From Aquabacter spiritensis (lineage in GTDB: Bacteria; Pseudomonadota; Alphaproteobacteria; Rhizobiales; Xanthobacteraceae): a DNA stretch of 64,000 bases. Of this stretch, positions 53,109-61,631 are shown piece after piece. The DNA lies in the NCBI RefSeq assembly GCF_004346185.1, contig NZ_SMAI01000007.1, positions 186,001 through 250,000 of the forward strand, in the 5' to 3' direction. The number at the start of each line of letters is the position of its first letter. Positions within the stretch are counted from its first letter, which is position 1. A model generated the notes under the pieces. It did no database searches, was not told where the DNA came from, and was given only the letters and a program-made list of their open reading frames with translations. Position numbers and translations under genes: made by a program.

Positions 53109-54722
53109 GTGAGGAAGATCGCCGTGAGACCCGCTCTCGCCGCCCTGGCCGTTCTGGTCGCCGGGCCGGCCTTCGCCACCGATTATGCCAGCATGCTCAC
53201 CCCGGCCAAGCCCGGCTGGCCGCTCGCCCATCCCATCGCGGCCGGCGCGATCGCCCCGCCGCCCTTCTCGCTGCCGAGCGAGCGCGGGGTGAAGCCGGCT
53301 TATGTCCCCGGCCTGCCCGGTCTGCCCCAGGCGCGCGCGGTGACCGACGATTTCGGCCGAAAGCCGCTGAAATACGACGCCGTCTTCATCCGCCAGAGCA
53401 AGGTGGAGAATGGCGAGGTGGTGATCCCGCCGGGCGGGCTCGCTTATCTGCAGGACACCTGGGGCGGCGAGGTCGCTCTGCGGGGCGAGCAGGTGCCGGT
53501 ACTCGGTCGGTTGCCGACCTTCGTCGACTACGACATGACGATCGAGGTGAAGGAGAACGTGACCATCCCGGCCGGCGGGGCGGTCGTGGTCGGCGGGCAG
53601 GTCTACCATTATTACGCGACCGTCGGTCATCAGAAGATGGCCAATCATTCCCTGCATGTCCGCACCATTGCCGGCACCGATTGGGAATGGGCCTTCGGGG
53701 CGCCGGAACTCTCCGCCACCGAGACCGGCTGGTGGGGCAACCGCTTTGCCCAGCTCTACAATCAGGGGCAGGCGCGAGAGATTTCGCCGAAGCAGCTCAC
53801 CTTCGACTGGCTGTCCGGCGTGCGCATGGACCGCGTGCTCTATGCCGAGGACACGGTGTTCGCCGGTCTCGCCGCAAGCGGGGAGACCTGGAAGGTCGGC
53901 GAGCGCTCCGTCCACGTGGCAGGCATCGACGAGGCCGCCGGCACGGTGACGCTCGAAGTGCGCGCAAACGGCGTGGCGACCGCGTCCAAAGTGCTCGGCC
54001 CGGTCCAGGCCGACCGCCTGATCGAGGACACGACCGCCCGCAAGGCGCTGGTGTTCGAGGACGGCGACATGGTGGCCATCCTGTCGCCCTGGCCGAAGCC
54101 GTTCGAGGGCGGCAAGGCCAATATCAAGGTCTATGCCAAAGCCTTCAGCCTGGCCTACGGCACCGACTTCGCCCGCGATCCGCGCTTCGCGGTCTATCCG
54201 GTCGGGTGCCCGACGGGGCACAATTTCGGTTTCATGCTGGTCAACAAAGAAGAGATCCGCCTCACGCCGGGCAGCCGCTTCGAGGGTCCGGAAGGCTATT
54301 TCCGGATCGTCGTGGACGCCGTCGACGCCGGCGCGGTCACGGGCTGGCATGTCGAGGATGCGAAGGGCAACCGCTCGATCAATCTCGGCGGGCCGCAGGT
54401 CGCCAATGTCGACCTGGTGCTCGGACAGGGGCGTGTGGCCGGTCAGGCGATCCTGAAGGATGTCGGCCGCGCTTTGCTGGCGCGAACCTATGAGACGGCC
54501 GCGCGACTGGAGACCGCCGCGCTGCCGGCCGGCGCCGGACCCGCTGCTGCGCCGCCCCCCGCTCCCGCGTCTTCCGCCGCGCCGTCCGCCGCCGCGACTC
54601 CTCCGGCGCAGGCGCATGCGGCGGAGGCGGGTTTCTCGCCCGGCTTGATTCTCGCCGTTGGCATCATGGCGGTGGGCGCCGGTGCCGTCGGCTTCGAAGT
54701 CGGCCGCCGCCGCAAAGCGTGA
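53109..54722 (+). CDS. Exported, C-terminally anchored protein of unknown family
   Basis: I do not recognise this 537-residue protein. GTG 53109 has AAAGGAGG six bases ahead. Residues 1-23 form a signal peptide (ending AGPAFA). A globular region of about 450 residues is rich in beta stretches with many aromatic and His residues (VYHYYATVGHQKMANHSLHV, ETGWWGNRFAQLY) and has one Cys, Cys367 in VGCPTGHNF. A Pro/Ala-rich linker follows, then a C-terminal membrane segment (LILAVGIMAVGAGAVGFEVG) with an RRRKA cytoplasmic tail. It is thus a periplasmic domain held by a C-terminal anchor. Its position in the sulfur-relay cluster suggests a periplasmic partner of that system; this is inference. Confidence 0.7.
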   Translation: MRKIAVRPALAALAVLVAGPAFATDYASMLTPAKPGWPLAHPIAAGAIAPPPFSLPSERGVKPAYVPGLPGLPQARAVTDDFGRKPLKYDAVFIRQSKVENGEVVIPPGGLAYLQDTWGGEVALRGEQVPVLGRLPTFVDYDMTIEVKENVTIPAGGAVVVGGQVYHYYATVGHQKMANHSLHVRTIAGTDWEWAFGAPELSATETGWWGNRFAQLYNQGQAREISPKQLTFDWLSGVRMDRVLYAEDTVFAGLAASGETWKVGERSVHVAGIDEAAGTVTLEVRANGVATASKVLGPVQADRLIEDTTARKALVFEDGDMVAILSPWPKPFEGGKANIKVYAKAFSLAYGTDFARDPRFAVYPVGCPTGHNFGFMLVNKEEIRLTPGSRFEGPEGYFRIVVDAVDAGAVTGWHVEDAKGNRSINLGGPQVANVDLVLGQGRVAGQAILKDVGRALLARTYETAARLETAALPAGAGPAAAPPPAPASSAAPSAAATPPAQAHAAEAGFSPGLILAVGIMAVGAGAVGFEVGRRRKA

Positions 54723-54782
54723 TCGCAGTCCGATCCGGCGGCGCCATCGGCCGCCGGATCTCTCCAGATCGAGGCCAGGTGC

Positions 54783-56282
54783 ATGACAGACCCCGTCGCC
54801 GCCCATCGCCATCCACCCGACGTCGCCTTCGACGGCGGCGACCTCGATTGCGGCAACGGCCTGCTCCTGCTGATCCGCCGGCACATCGATCCCCTGCCGC
54901 GCGGCGGCCTGCTGGAAATTCGCTCCACGGAGATTTCCGTCGACGAGGATCTGCCCGCCTGGTGCCGGCTGACCGGGAATGAACTGGTCTCCTGGACCAG
55001 AGAGAAGAAGCAGCGCTCGTTCCTGGTCTGCAAGGGCAGGCTGGCGGAACGGGCGCCCGAGGCGCCCGCCCCGCGGGTCATGCCGGCCGCTGCGGCTGCG
55101 CCGGCTCCCGCGCGTGTTCCAGTCGAGGCTCCCGCCATTCCGCCGCTGGCCGTGATGGGCATCGGCTCCTGGCCGCGCCCGCGCTGGATGATCGAAGCCA
55201 TGCATGCCTATGTGGAAGGCCGCCTGTCCGAACAGGCGTTCCAGGAGACGGCGGACGATGCCGTCCGCCTCGCCATCGCCGCGCAGGAAAAGGCGGGAGT
55301 CGATGTCGTCACCGACGGCGAGCAGCGGCGCGACAGCTATGCCAGCTTCGTTGCGAGCCGGCTCGACAATTGCCAGCTCATCCCGCTGACCGACCTCCTG
55401 CCCTTGGTCGATCATCCCGAGGAATTCGAGGCGGAACTGCGCGCGCTCGACATTCCCGCCGGCGACGTGCGCCATCCCGCGGTGTTCGGCAGGCTCGCGC
55501 GCACCCGCCCGCTGGTCGCCCACGAGGTGGATTTCGCCCGCTCGGCGACCGCCCGGCCCGTGAAGGTGGCGCTTCCCGGCCCCTATCTCCTCACCCGCAC
55601 GATGTGGATGGAATGCGTCTCCGACCGCGCCTATGACAGCCGCGAGGCGCTCGCGGAAGATATCGTCCGGGTGCTGCGCGCGGAACTCGCCGAGCTGATG
55701 GATGCCGGCGCCGCACTCGTGCAGTTCGATGAGCCGGTGCTTTCAGAGGTCGTGTTCTCCGGCGCCAAGAGCAAGCGGTCCTTCATGTGCGGCGCGCTCT
55801 CGGAATCCCTGGCGCCCGCACACGAACTCGCCTTCGCCCGCGACCTGCTCAATGCGGTTCTCGACGGCGCCCCCCGCCATCGCACCGCCGTGCATGTGTG
55901 CCGCGGCAACTGGACGCCCGACGAGCGCGTCGCCCTCGCCGGCAGCTATGCGCCGCTGGTCGACATGCTCGCGAAGGTCAGGGTCGGCGCCTATCTGCTG
56001 GAAATGTGTACGCCGCGCGCCGGCGAGATGGAGATCCTGAAGACGCTGCCGGACGATGCGCGCATCGGCGTCGGCGTCGTCAATCAGAAGGACCCGCAGA
56101 TCGAAGACGTCGCGGCGGTGGCCGCGCGCATCCAGCACGCCATCGCTCTGTTCGGCCGCGAGCGGGTGCTGCTGCATCCCGATTGCGGCTTCGCCACCTT
56201 CGCCGATAATCCGATCTGCTGCACCCCTGCGGCACAGGACAAGCTGGCTGCCATTGCCGCCGCCGCCCGGCAGTTCGCATAA
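54783..56282 (+). CDS. TusA-like domain fused to a MetE C-terminal (zinc thiol alkyltransferase) domain
   Basis: The 499-residue protein joins two domains. Residues 10-85 form a TusA-like domain with Cys23 in LDCGNGLLLLIRRHID, Cys61 in DLPAWCRLTGNEL and Cys83. A Pro/Ala-rich linker covers about 88-118. Residues 120-499 form a UROD/MetE-like barrel with VMGIGSWPRP, VDVVTDGEQRRDSYASF, LVQFDEPVLSEVVFSG and the zinc ligands His371, Cys373, Glu407 and Cys468. Cobalamin-independent methionine synthase and epoxyalkane:coenzyme M transferase use this domain to alkylate zinc-bound thiols. Without a MetE N-terminal half it is unlikely to be methionine synthase. Inference: it transfers a methyl or alkyl group to or from sulfur carried on the TusA domain. 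Confidence 0.85.
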   Translation: MTDPVAAHRHPPDVAFDGGDLDCGNGLLLLIRRHIDPLPRGGLLEIRSTEISVDEDLPAWCRLTGNELVSWTREKKQRSFLVCKGRLAERAPEAPAPRVMPAAAAAPAPARVPVEAPAIPPLAVMGIGSWPRPRWMIEAMHAYVEGRLSEQAFQETADDAVRLAIAAQEKAGVDVVTDGEQRRDSYASFVASRLDNCQLIPLTDLLPLVDHPEEFEAELRALDIPAGDVRHPAVFGRLARTRPLVAHEVDFARSATARPVKVALPGPYLLTRTMWMECVSDRAYDSREALAEDIVRVLRAELAELMDAGAALVQFDEPVLSEVVFSGAKSKRSFMCGALSESLAPAHELAFARDLLNAVLDGAPRHRTAVHVCRGNWTPDERVALAGSYAPLVDMLAKVRVGAYLLEMCTPRAGEMEILKTLPDDARIGVGVVNQKDPQIEDVAAVAARIQHAIALFGRERVLLHPDCGFATFADNPICCTPAAQDKLAAIAAAARQFA

Positions 56283-56382
56283 CGCCGCTTCGGCCCAAGG
56301 CAACCGACAGGCGCGCGAGACCTGACGGGTCACGCCGCGCAGAACCGGGCACGGCGCGGCGGCGCTCCACCGGCGCCGTGCG

Positions 56383-57561
56383 TCAGCGGGCGGGCGCGCG
56401 GATCCCGCGGCCGGCGGTCAGGGCGACGACGGCGATCGTCAGGGGCACGAAAGACAGCGCCAGAATGGTGTTCCAGCCGAAGGCCGACAGAAGGCCGCCC
56501 GACAGGAAGGAGCCGATCGCCATCGTCCCGAACACCGCAAAGTCGTTGAAGGATTGAACCCGGGCCTTCTCTTCCGGCCGATGGCATTCCAGCACCATGG
56601 CGGATGCGCCGACAAAGCCGAAATTCCAGCCGATGCCGAGCAGGATCAGCGTCACCCAGAAATGCCAGACCTCGATGCCGAGCAGGCCGACCCCTGCCGC
56701 TGCCCCGGTGAGGGCAAGCCCCGCGGCGACCACGCGCGGCGCGCCGAAGCGGGTGATGAAGCGGCCCGTCCAGAAGCTCGGCCCATACATCGCGATGACG
56801 TGCCATTGCAGGCCGAGATTGGCCGATTCCTGGGACAGGCCGCACAGCCGCATGGCCAAGGGCGCCGCCGTCATGAGGAAATTCATCAGGAGATAGGAGA
56901 CGACGCCGCAGATGACGGCCAGGATGAAGCGCGGCTGCCGGACGATCACCCCCAGCGGGCGCCCGCCTGCGCGGTCGGCCGCGGTCGGCGCCGGCAGCTT
57001 GACCCCGATCAGGATGAAGGCGGAGACGGCCGCCGCCAAGGCCTGCCCGACATAGGTGGCCGCGAACAGAAAGGGCGGCGACAGGTTCATGGTGTGGGTG
57101 ACGAGCTGCGGGCCGAGGACGCCCGCGAACACGCCGCCCGCCATGACCGCCGAGAGCGCGCGCGGCCGTCGCTCCGGGGCGGCGCAATCGGTGGCGGCGA
57201 AGCGGAAGGTGAGGACGACGGCGGCATAAACGCCGCCGAAGAAGGTCGCCACGCAGAACAGCCAGAAGGCGGCATAAATGACGGCCAGGGACGCGAGCAG
57301 TCCGGCGAGAACGCCGCAGCCGGTGCCCAGGAGAAACGCCGCCCGGCGGCCGTGGCGTTGCGCGATGGCGCCGGCGGGCAAGGTGCACAGGGCCATGCCG
57401 ACCACGAAGATGGAGATCGGCAGCGTCGCGAGGGCCGGGCTCGGCGCCAGCATGTGCCCGACGACCGCGCCGGTGGCGAAGATCACCGTTGCGTTGATGC
57501 CTGCCAGGGCCTGGGCGACGGCGAGCCGCAGCACGTTTCCGCGCTCCAGGCGAAGCGCCAT
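56383..57561 (-). CDS. MFS transporter
   Basis: The 392-residue protein has about twelve membrane segments and the MFS loop 2-3 motif in GAIAQRHGRRAAFLLG. The C-terminal half carries AVFGTMAIGSFLSGGLLSAFGW. It is probably an exporter or importer of small compounds, similar to YnfM-like permeases. The alternative start GTG 57597 would add 12 residues; neither has a good ribosome site. It converges with the TusA-MetE fusion gene (100 bp apart) and is 240-276 bp from the L,D-transpeptidase-like gene upstream. Confidence 0.85.
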   Translation of the reverse strand: MALRLERGNVLRLAVAQALAGINATVIFATGAVVGHMLAPSPALATLPISIFVVGMALCTLPAGAIAQRHGRRAAFLLGTGCGVLAGLLASLAVIYAAFWLFCVATFFGGVYAAVVLTFRFAATDCAAPERRPRALSAVMAGGVFAGVLGPQLVTHTMNLSPPFLFAATYVGQALAAAVSAFILIGVKLPAPTAADRAGGRPLGVIVRQPRFILAVICGVVSYLLMNFLMTAAPLAMRLCGLSQESANLGLQWHVIAMYGPSFWTGRFITRFGAPRVVAAGLALTGAAAGVGLLGIEVWHFWVTLILLGIGWNFGFVGASAMVLECHRPEEKARVQSFNDFAVFGTMAIGSFLSGGLLSAFGWNTILALSFVPLTIAVVALTAGRGIRAPAR

Positions 57562-57836
57562 CGCCTCGTGTGGCCCAGTGGACGATAGGGTGCTCACGCC
57601 GCAGCCTGCCTTCTGCAAAGACGCTGTCCGGCGCGTGACCGATGCAGCGGGAACCAAGCGGGGCGTCCCGCCGTCGCCCACGCTGTGCGCCCGCGGGCCG
57701 GTTTTGTCGAGCACGTCCCGCGTGTCTTGCCCGCCAAACTGCCACCCCCGTCCGGGGCGCGGGCGCGGGTGGCAGGGGTGCGCAAGGCGTGGAAGAGGCG
57801 CAGCGATCCCACTTTTCGACAGGATCGGATCAGGCC

Positions 57837-58538
57837 CTAGGCCGGCAGGACGATGACCTTCGTCTTGACCGGCGTGCGGTTGTACAGGTCGATCATGTCC
57901 TGGCTCAGGAGGCCGACGCAGCCGCTCGTGACGCCGGAGCCGATCGATTCGGGATCGATCGTGGCGTAGATGGTGTAGAGCGTGTAGGCGCCGTTCTGAT
58001 AGAGATAGAGCGTGCGCGCACCGAGCGGGTTTTCGAGCCCGCCCGGCATGCCGCGGGCGTATTTGGCGACTTCCGGCTGGCGCTGGATCATCTCCTTGGG
58101 CGGGGTCCAGGTCGCCCACTCGCCCTTGCGCCCGACATAGGCGTCCCCGCTCCACAGGAACCCGCTGCGCCCGACATTGGCGCCGTAGCGGGTGGCGTGG
58201 CCCTCGTCCTCGATTCGGTAGACGTAATAGTTCTTGGGATCGACGATGATCGTGCCGGGCGTTTCCTTGGTCTCGTAGCGCACGGTGCGACGGAAATATT
58301 TCGGATCGACCTTGCTGACATCGACCGCCGGGATCGGGAATTTCTCGTCGGGCACCGGCCCGTAGAGCTTCGCCGCCTCGGCGAGGCTCATGCCGTCCGA
58401 CGTCGCGCAGCCGGCAAGCCCGAGCGCCCCCAGACCGGCGGCGCCGACCAGAAAGGCCCGGCGGTCGAGCCCCCCCGCCCGGCGCGCGAACCGGGCGTCC
58501 ATCGTGCCGGCATCGGCATTCCGACCGTTCCTGATCAT
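57837..58538 (-). CDS. L,D-transpeptidase (YkuD)-like lipoprotein with altered active-site surroundings
   Basis: The 233-residue protein has a twin-Arg lipoprotein leader LDRRAFLVGAAGLGALGLAGC and a YkuD domain from about residue 95 to the end. YkuD enzymes use a Cys in SxGCxRM to make 3-3 peptidoglycan cross-links. Here the Cys is present (Cys207 in GVTSGCVGLLSQDM), but the usual His-Gly before it appears as Tyr-Ala in TIYATIDPESIG and the Arg after the Cys is Gly. It may be an altered or non-cross-linking member. The gene stands alone. Confidence 0.83.
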   Translation of the reverse strand: MIRNGRNADAGTMDARFARRAGGLDRRAFLVGAAGLGALGLAGCATSDGMSLAEAAKLYGPVPDEKFPIPAVDVSKVDPKYFRRTVRYETKETPGTIIVDPKNYYVYRIEDEGHATRYGANVGRSGFLWSGDAYVGRKGEWATWTPPKEMIQRQPEVAKYARGMPGGLENPLGARTLYLYQNGAYTLYTIYATIDPESIGSGVTSGCVGLLSQDMIDLYNRTPVKTKVIVLPA

Positions 58539-58692
58539 GATTTTCCCGTGTCCTGCTGCCTGGCGCGGTCCGGCTCCGGCCGACCACGCGCGTTGCGCAG
58601 ACATTGCCGACACGCGGCGCGGCTGGCAAGCGCCGGCTTTCGCGGCGCCGGGCCCGCATGCCGGGCACCGGCCGGAGCAGGCGGGTCGGGCT

Positions 58693-59706
58693 CTAGAAGC
58701 GCCAGTTCGCAGGAACCCAGGCATAGCCCCCATCGACCGTGCGCATCCGGCCGAGCCCGGGGAACGGGTAATGGAAGCCGAGGACCAGCATCTCATCCGC
58801 TGCCGCCCGGTCGAAAATGCGCCGCCGCGCCGCAAGCGCCGCCTCCTTGTCGCGGTCGGGTCCGGGCCGCCATGGGCGATCGATATTGACGACGGGGTGA
58901 TAAGCGAGATCGGCCGTCAGAAGCAGTTGCTCGGCCCCGGAATGCACCAGGAAAGCGGCCATGCCGGGGGTATGGCCCGACGCGGCGATCGTGGTCAGCC
59001 CCGGCACGATCTCCGTGCCCGGCTCATAGAGTTCGATCGCCTCCGCCACCGGCGCCACGCTCCGCTTGATGGCCGCGCCGAACCGGCGCCGGAACTCCTC
59101 GGGCACGGGCATATAGGACAGATCGGGGTCGCCGCGGACGAAGAAATCCCAATCCGCCGCCGGCGCGAACACGACAGCGCGCGGAAAGGCCTTGCCGCCA
59201 TCGGCGGCGCGCAGATTGCCGACATGGTCGGGATGGGTGTGCGAGATCACGACGACATCGATGTCGTTCGCCGTCAGTCCGATCGCCGCGAGATTGGCGA
59301 AGACCCGGCCGGCATCGTTCCCCATCGTCGACCCGGCGCCGGCTTCGAGAAGGATGCGCCGGCCGCCGGTCTCGAGCAGGAGCGTGTTGAGGTTCAAGGT
59401 GAGATGATCGGTCGGCAGGAAAGCGCGCCGCAACGCCGCCCGCAGCTCGGCCTCAGGGGCATCGCCGGCATAGATCCGCGGCGGGCCTCCGATGACGCCG
59501 TCGCTCAGCACTGTGGCGCGGATCTCGCCGATGCGGAACTGGTAGAAGCCGGCATTGGCCTGCGGACGCGGCGCCGGCTGCGCGACGGCGCCGCCCGCAC
59601 CGCGGGCGAGGTGCGGGGCGAACAGGAGGGCGGTGCCGCCCGTCGCGGCGGACAGCATGATCGTGCGGCGGGTGAGGGCCGGTCGGGTGAGGGTCGGGCG
59701 TGTCAT
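58693..59706 (-). CDS. MBL-fold metallo-hydrolase with a Tat-type signal
   Basis: The 337-residue protein has an N-terminal leader TRRTIMLSAATGGTALLFAPHLARG, with an Arg pair, and an MBL domain with SHTHPDHVGNLRA and IAASGHTPGMAAF, and Asp in LLTADLAYHP. It is probably exported to the periplasm. Family members hydrolyse beta-lactams, lactones, thioesters or other bonds; the substrate here is open. The gene is divergent from a LysR regulator with 108 bp between, so that regulator likely controls it. Confidence 0.87.
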   Translation of the reverse strand: MTRPTLTRPALTRRTIMLSAATGGTALLFAPHLARGAGGAVAQPAPRPQANAGFYQFRIGEIRATVLSDGVIGGPPRIYAGDAPEAELRAALRRAFLPTDHLTLNLNTLLLETGGRRILLEAGAGSTMGNDAGRVFANLAAIGLTANDIDVVVISHTHPDHVGNLRAADGGKAFPRAVVFAPAADWDFFVRGDPDLSYMPVPEEFRRRFGAAIKRSVAPVAEAIELYEPGTEIVPGLTTIAASGHTPGMAAFLVHSGAEQLLLTADLAYHPVVNIDRPWRPGPDRDKEAALAARRRIFDRAAADEMLVLGFHYPFPGLGRMRTVDGGYAWVPANWRF

Positions 59707-59773
59707 GGCGGGGGCTCTCGCTGTCGGTTCGGTTTCGCTCGACCGAAAATGACAACCCGCTGGCGCGCAGATA

Positions 59774-59787
59774 AGATTTGCAAATCT
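59774..59787. promoter_or_regulatory. Palindrome in the divergent LysR / metallo-hydrolase region
   Basis: AGATTTG-CAAATCT is a perfect 14-bp palindrome midway between the two start codons (59706 and 59815). It contains a T-N11-A type motif as used by LysR proteins. Confidence 0.55.
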
Positions 59788-59814
59788 GATCAGCTTGATA
59801 ATGTGAGCTTCGCA

Positions 59815-60711
59815 ATGAGCCCGCTGCGCCTCGACAGCCTGGACGTCTTCGCGGCGATCGTCCGCTGCGGTGGCTTTCGGGCGGCCGCCAAGGAAAGACG
59901 CGTCTCGTCCTCGGCCTTGAGCCAGACCGTCGGGGGGCTCGAAGAGGCCCTCGGCCTCCGGCTTCTCAACCGCACGACGCGCAGCGTCGCGCCGACCGAA
60001 GCGGGCGCGCATCTGCTCGCGCGGCTGGGTCCGGCGCTGCAGGACATTCACGACGCGCTGCGCGACCTCGATCGGCTGCGCGAAACGCCGTCAGGCCTGA
60101 TCCGGATCAACGCGCCCGCCCCGGCCGTCGATCATGTCCTCGCGCCGATCGTGTTCGACTTCATGGGGCGTTATCCCGACGTGAAGGTGGAGCTGGTGAG
60201 CGACGGCGCCCTGGTCGATATCGTTGCGCAAGGCTACGATGCCGGCGTGCGCTTCGGCCGGCAGCTCGCGCAGGACATGATCGCCACGCCCCTGGGGCCG
60301 CCGCTGCGCTATGCCATCGTCTGCGCCCCGGCCTATCTCGCGGCGCGGACGCTACCGCTCAGCCCGCAGGATCTCATCGACCATGCCTGCATCGGGCGCC
60401 GCTTTCCCGGCGGGACGCTCGTCTCCTGGGAGTTTGAGAAGGCCGGCGAGACCTTGGAAATCGTACCTCCAGCCCGGCTCACGCTGGGCTCGGCGCATCA
60501 GGAGGTCCAGGCGGCGCTGGCCGGCCAAGGCATCGCCCACGTCTTCGACACGTATGCCCAGCCCTATTTGGCCGACGGCCGATTGGTCGAGCTGATGCCC
60601 GACTGGAGCCGGAAGCTCCCGAGCTGGTACCTCTATTATCCCCATCGCCGGCACCCGAGCGCAGCCATGCGCGCGTTTCTCGATCACGTCCGGGCAAGCG
60701 CCCCGGCCTAG
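59815..60711 (+). CDS. LysR family transcriptional regulator
   Basis: The 298-residue protein has a LysR helix-turn-helix (LDVFAAIVRCGGFRAAAKERRVSSSALSQTVGGLEEALG, up to about residue 60) and the effector-binding domain of the CrgA/AaeR-like group (LIRINAPAPAVDHVLAPIV, DIVAQGYDAGVRFGRQL). ATG 59815 is used; the upstream frame is open only by GC bias. Divergent from the metallo-hydrolase gene, it probably regulates it through the palindrome at 59774-59787. Confidence 0.93.
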   Translation: MSPLRLDSLDVFAAIVRCGGFRAAAKERRVSSSALSQTVGGLEEALGLRLLNRTTRSVAPTEAGAHLLARLGPALQDIHDALRDLDRLRETPSGLIRINAPAPAVDHVLAPIVFDFMGRYPDVKVELVSDGALVDIVAQGYDAGVRFGRQLAQDMIATPLGPPLRYAIVCAPAYLAARTLPLSPQDLIDHACIGRRFPGGTLVSWEFEKAGETLEIVPPARLTLGSAHQEVQAALAGQGIAHVFDTYAQPYLADGRLVELMPDWSRKLPSWYLYYPHRRHPSAAMRAFLDHVRASAPA

Positions 60712-60770
60712 CGCCCTTTCCACGGGCCGAACCGGATCGCAAATTGCCGACCGGCCGTTCCAGGCGGCGA

Positions 60771-61337
60771 ATGGCGATAGCTGATCTTCTGCTCAGCCGG
60801 GTGGCATGCGACCCGGCGGGTCTGGCAAAGGCCGCCAAGGCCTTCGGCGTCCCCACCATCCTGACGACCGTGATCGCCGCGCGCGGCGGTCTGCTCTTCC
60901 CCCAGATCACCGATGTCTTCCCCGGTCAGGAGGTGATCGACCGGACGCTGATCAACACCTGGGAGGATCCGAAGGTGGTGGATGCGGTCAAGGCGACGGG
61001 CCGCAAGCAGTTGGTCATCGCCGGACTGTGGACCGAAGTCTGCGTCGCGATGCCGGCAATCCAGGCCCTGGGTGAGGGCTGGGATGTGACGGTGATCACC
61101 GATGCTTCGGGCGGCGTTTCGGTCGAGGCCCACGCGGTCGCCATCCAGCGCATGATCGCCGCCGGCGCGAACATGATGACCTGGCTGGCGCTCGCGGCCG
61201 AATGGCAGCGCGACTGGGCCCGGACCGAACAGGCCATCGCCCTCACGGACGTGATTATCCAGCATGCCGGCGGCAGCGGCATCGCCTTCCTGTGGGAGCA
61301 GCAATTGCTCAACACGCCGGTCCCCAGCGCAGGCTGA
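60771..61337 (+). pseudogene. Isochorismatase-like hydrolase lacking its N-terminal strand, probably broken
   Basis: The frame matches the YcaC-like isochorismatase family from LAKAAKAFGVPTILTTV on, and it keeps the catalytic Cys in LWTEVCVAMPAIQAL. Family members normally begin with a strand holding the catalytic Asp (VLIDxQ). Here the upstream region gives only MAIADLLLSRVACDPAG, so the Asp region is missing. ATG 60771 starts the remaining 188 residues. This looks like a 5' deletion whose remnant lies behind the LysR gene. It could still be expressed but should be inactive. Confidence 0.65.
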
Positions 61338-61631
61338 TCTGAAGACCAGCGCCTGCGCGGGCACGGGCAGAGGTCGAAGGCGCCCCTGCAACCACCCTCG
61401 GGGCGCGATCGGAAGCGGCGCGCTCCTTCAGGGAGCGGCGGTGGGGGACCTGCCGCAGCAGCAAGGCAGTCTTCAAACGGTTCGCCCCTGATCGGGAGGA
61501 CCGGCCGCCTGTCGTCGCCATCACATGGGATCCCTTCCCTCTTACTCCCAGAACCCCCTTGCGAAAAATTTCTGACGATTTACAACATTCGTCAGTTCAT
61601 CGCCTCCCCCCGCCCTTCGGAGACCGCCGCC
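61338..61631. other. Intergenic region before the TetR gene
   Basis: No gene is supported. It contains a hairpin-like sequence CGCTCC-TTCAG-GGAGCG at 61421-61437 without a T run, and the operator at 61572-61595. Confidence 0.5.
61572..61595. promoter_or_regulatory. TetR operator, copy 1
   Basis: CTGACGA-N10-TCGTCAG is a perfect inverted repeat with 7-bp arms, 37 bp before the TetR start. TGACGA-N10-TCGTCA recurs exactly at 62296-62317 before the pump genes. Binding by the TetR protein is the natural inference. Confidence 0.72.

Noticed and set aside
57598-57836. Possible small gene between the MFS and L,D-transpeptidase-like genes
   Set aside because: Only frames without ribosome sites and with low-complexity translations are present.
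58390-59814. Long open frame continuing upstream of the LysR gene at 59815
   Set aside because: It is antisense to the metallo-hydrolase and has no LysR-like residues before ATG 59815.
61421-61437. Hairpin CGCTCC-TTCAG-GGAGCG as a terminator
   Set aside because: It has no following T run and a short stem; not a convincing terminator.
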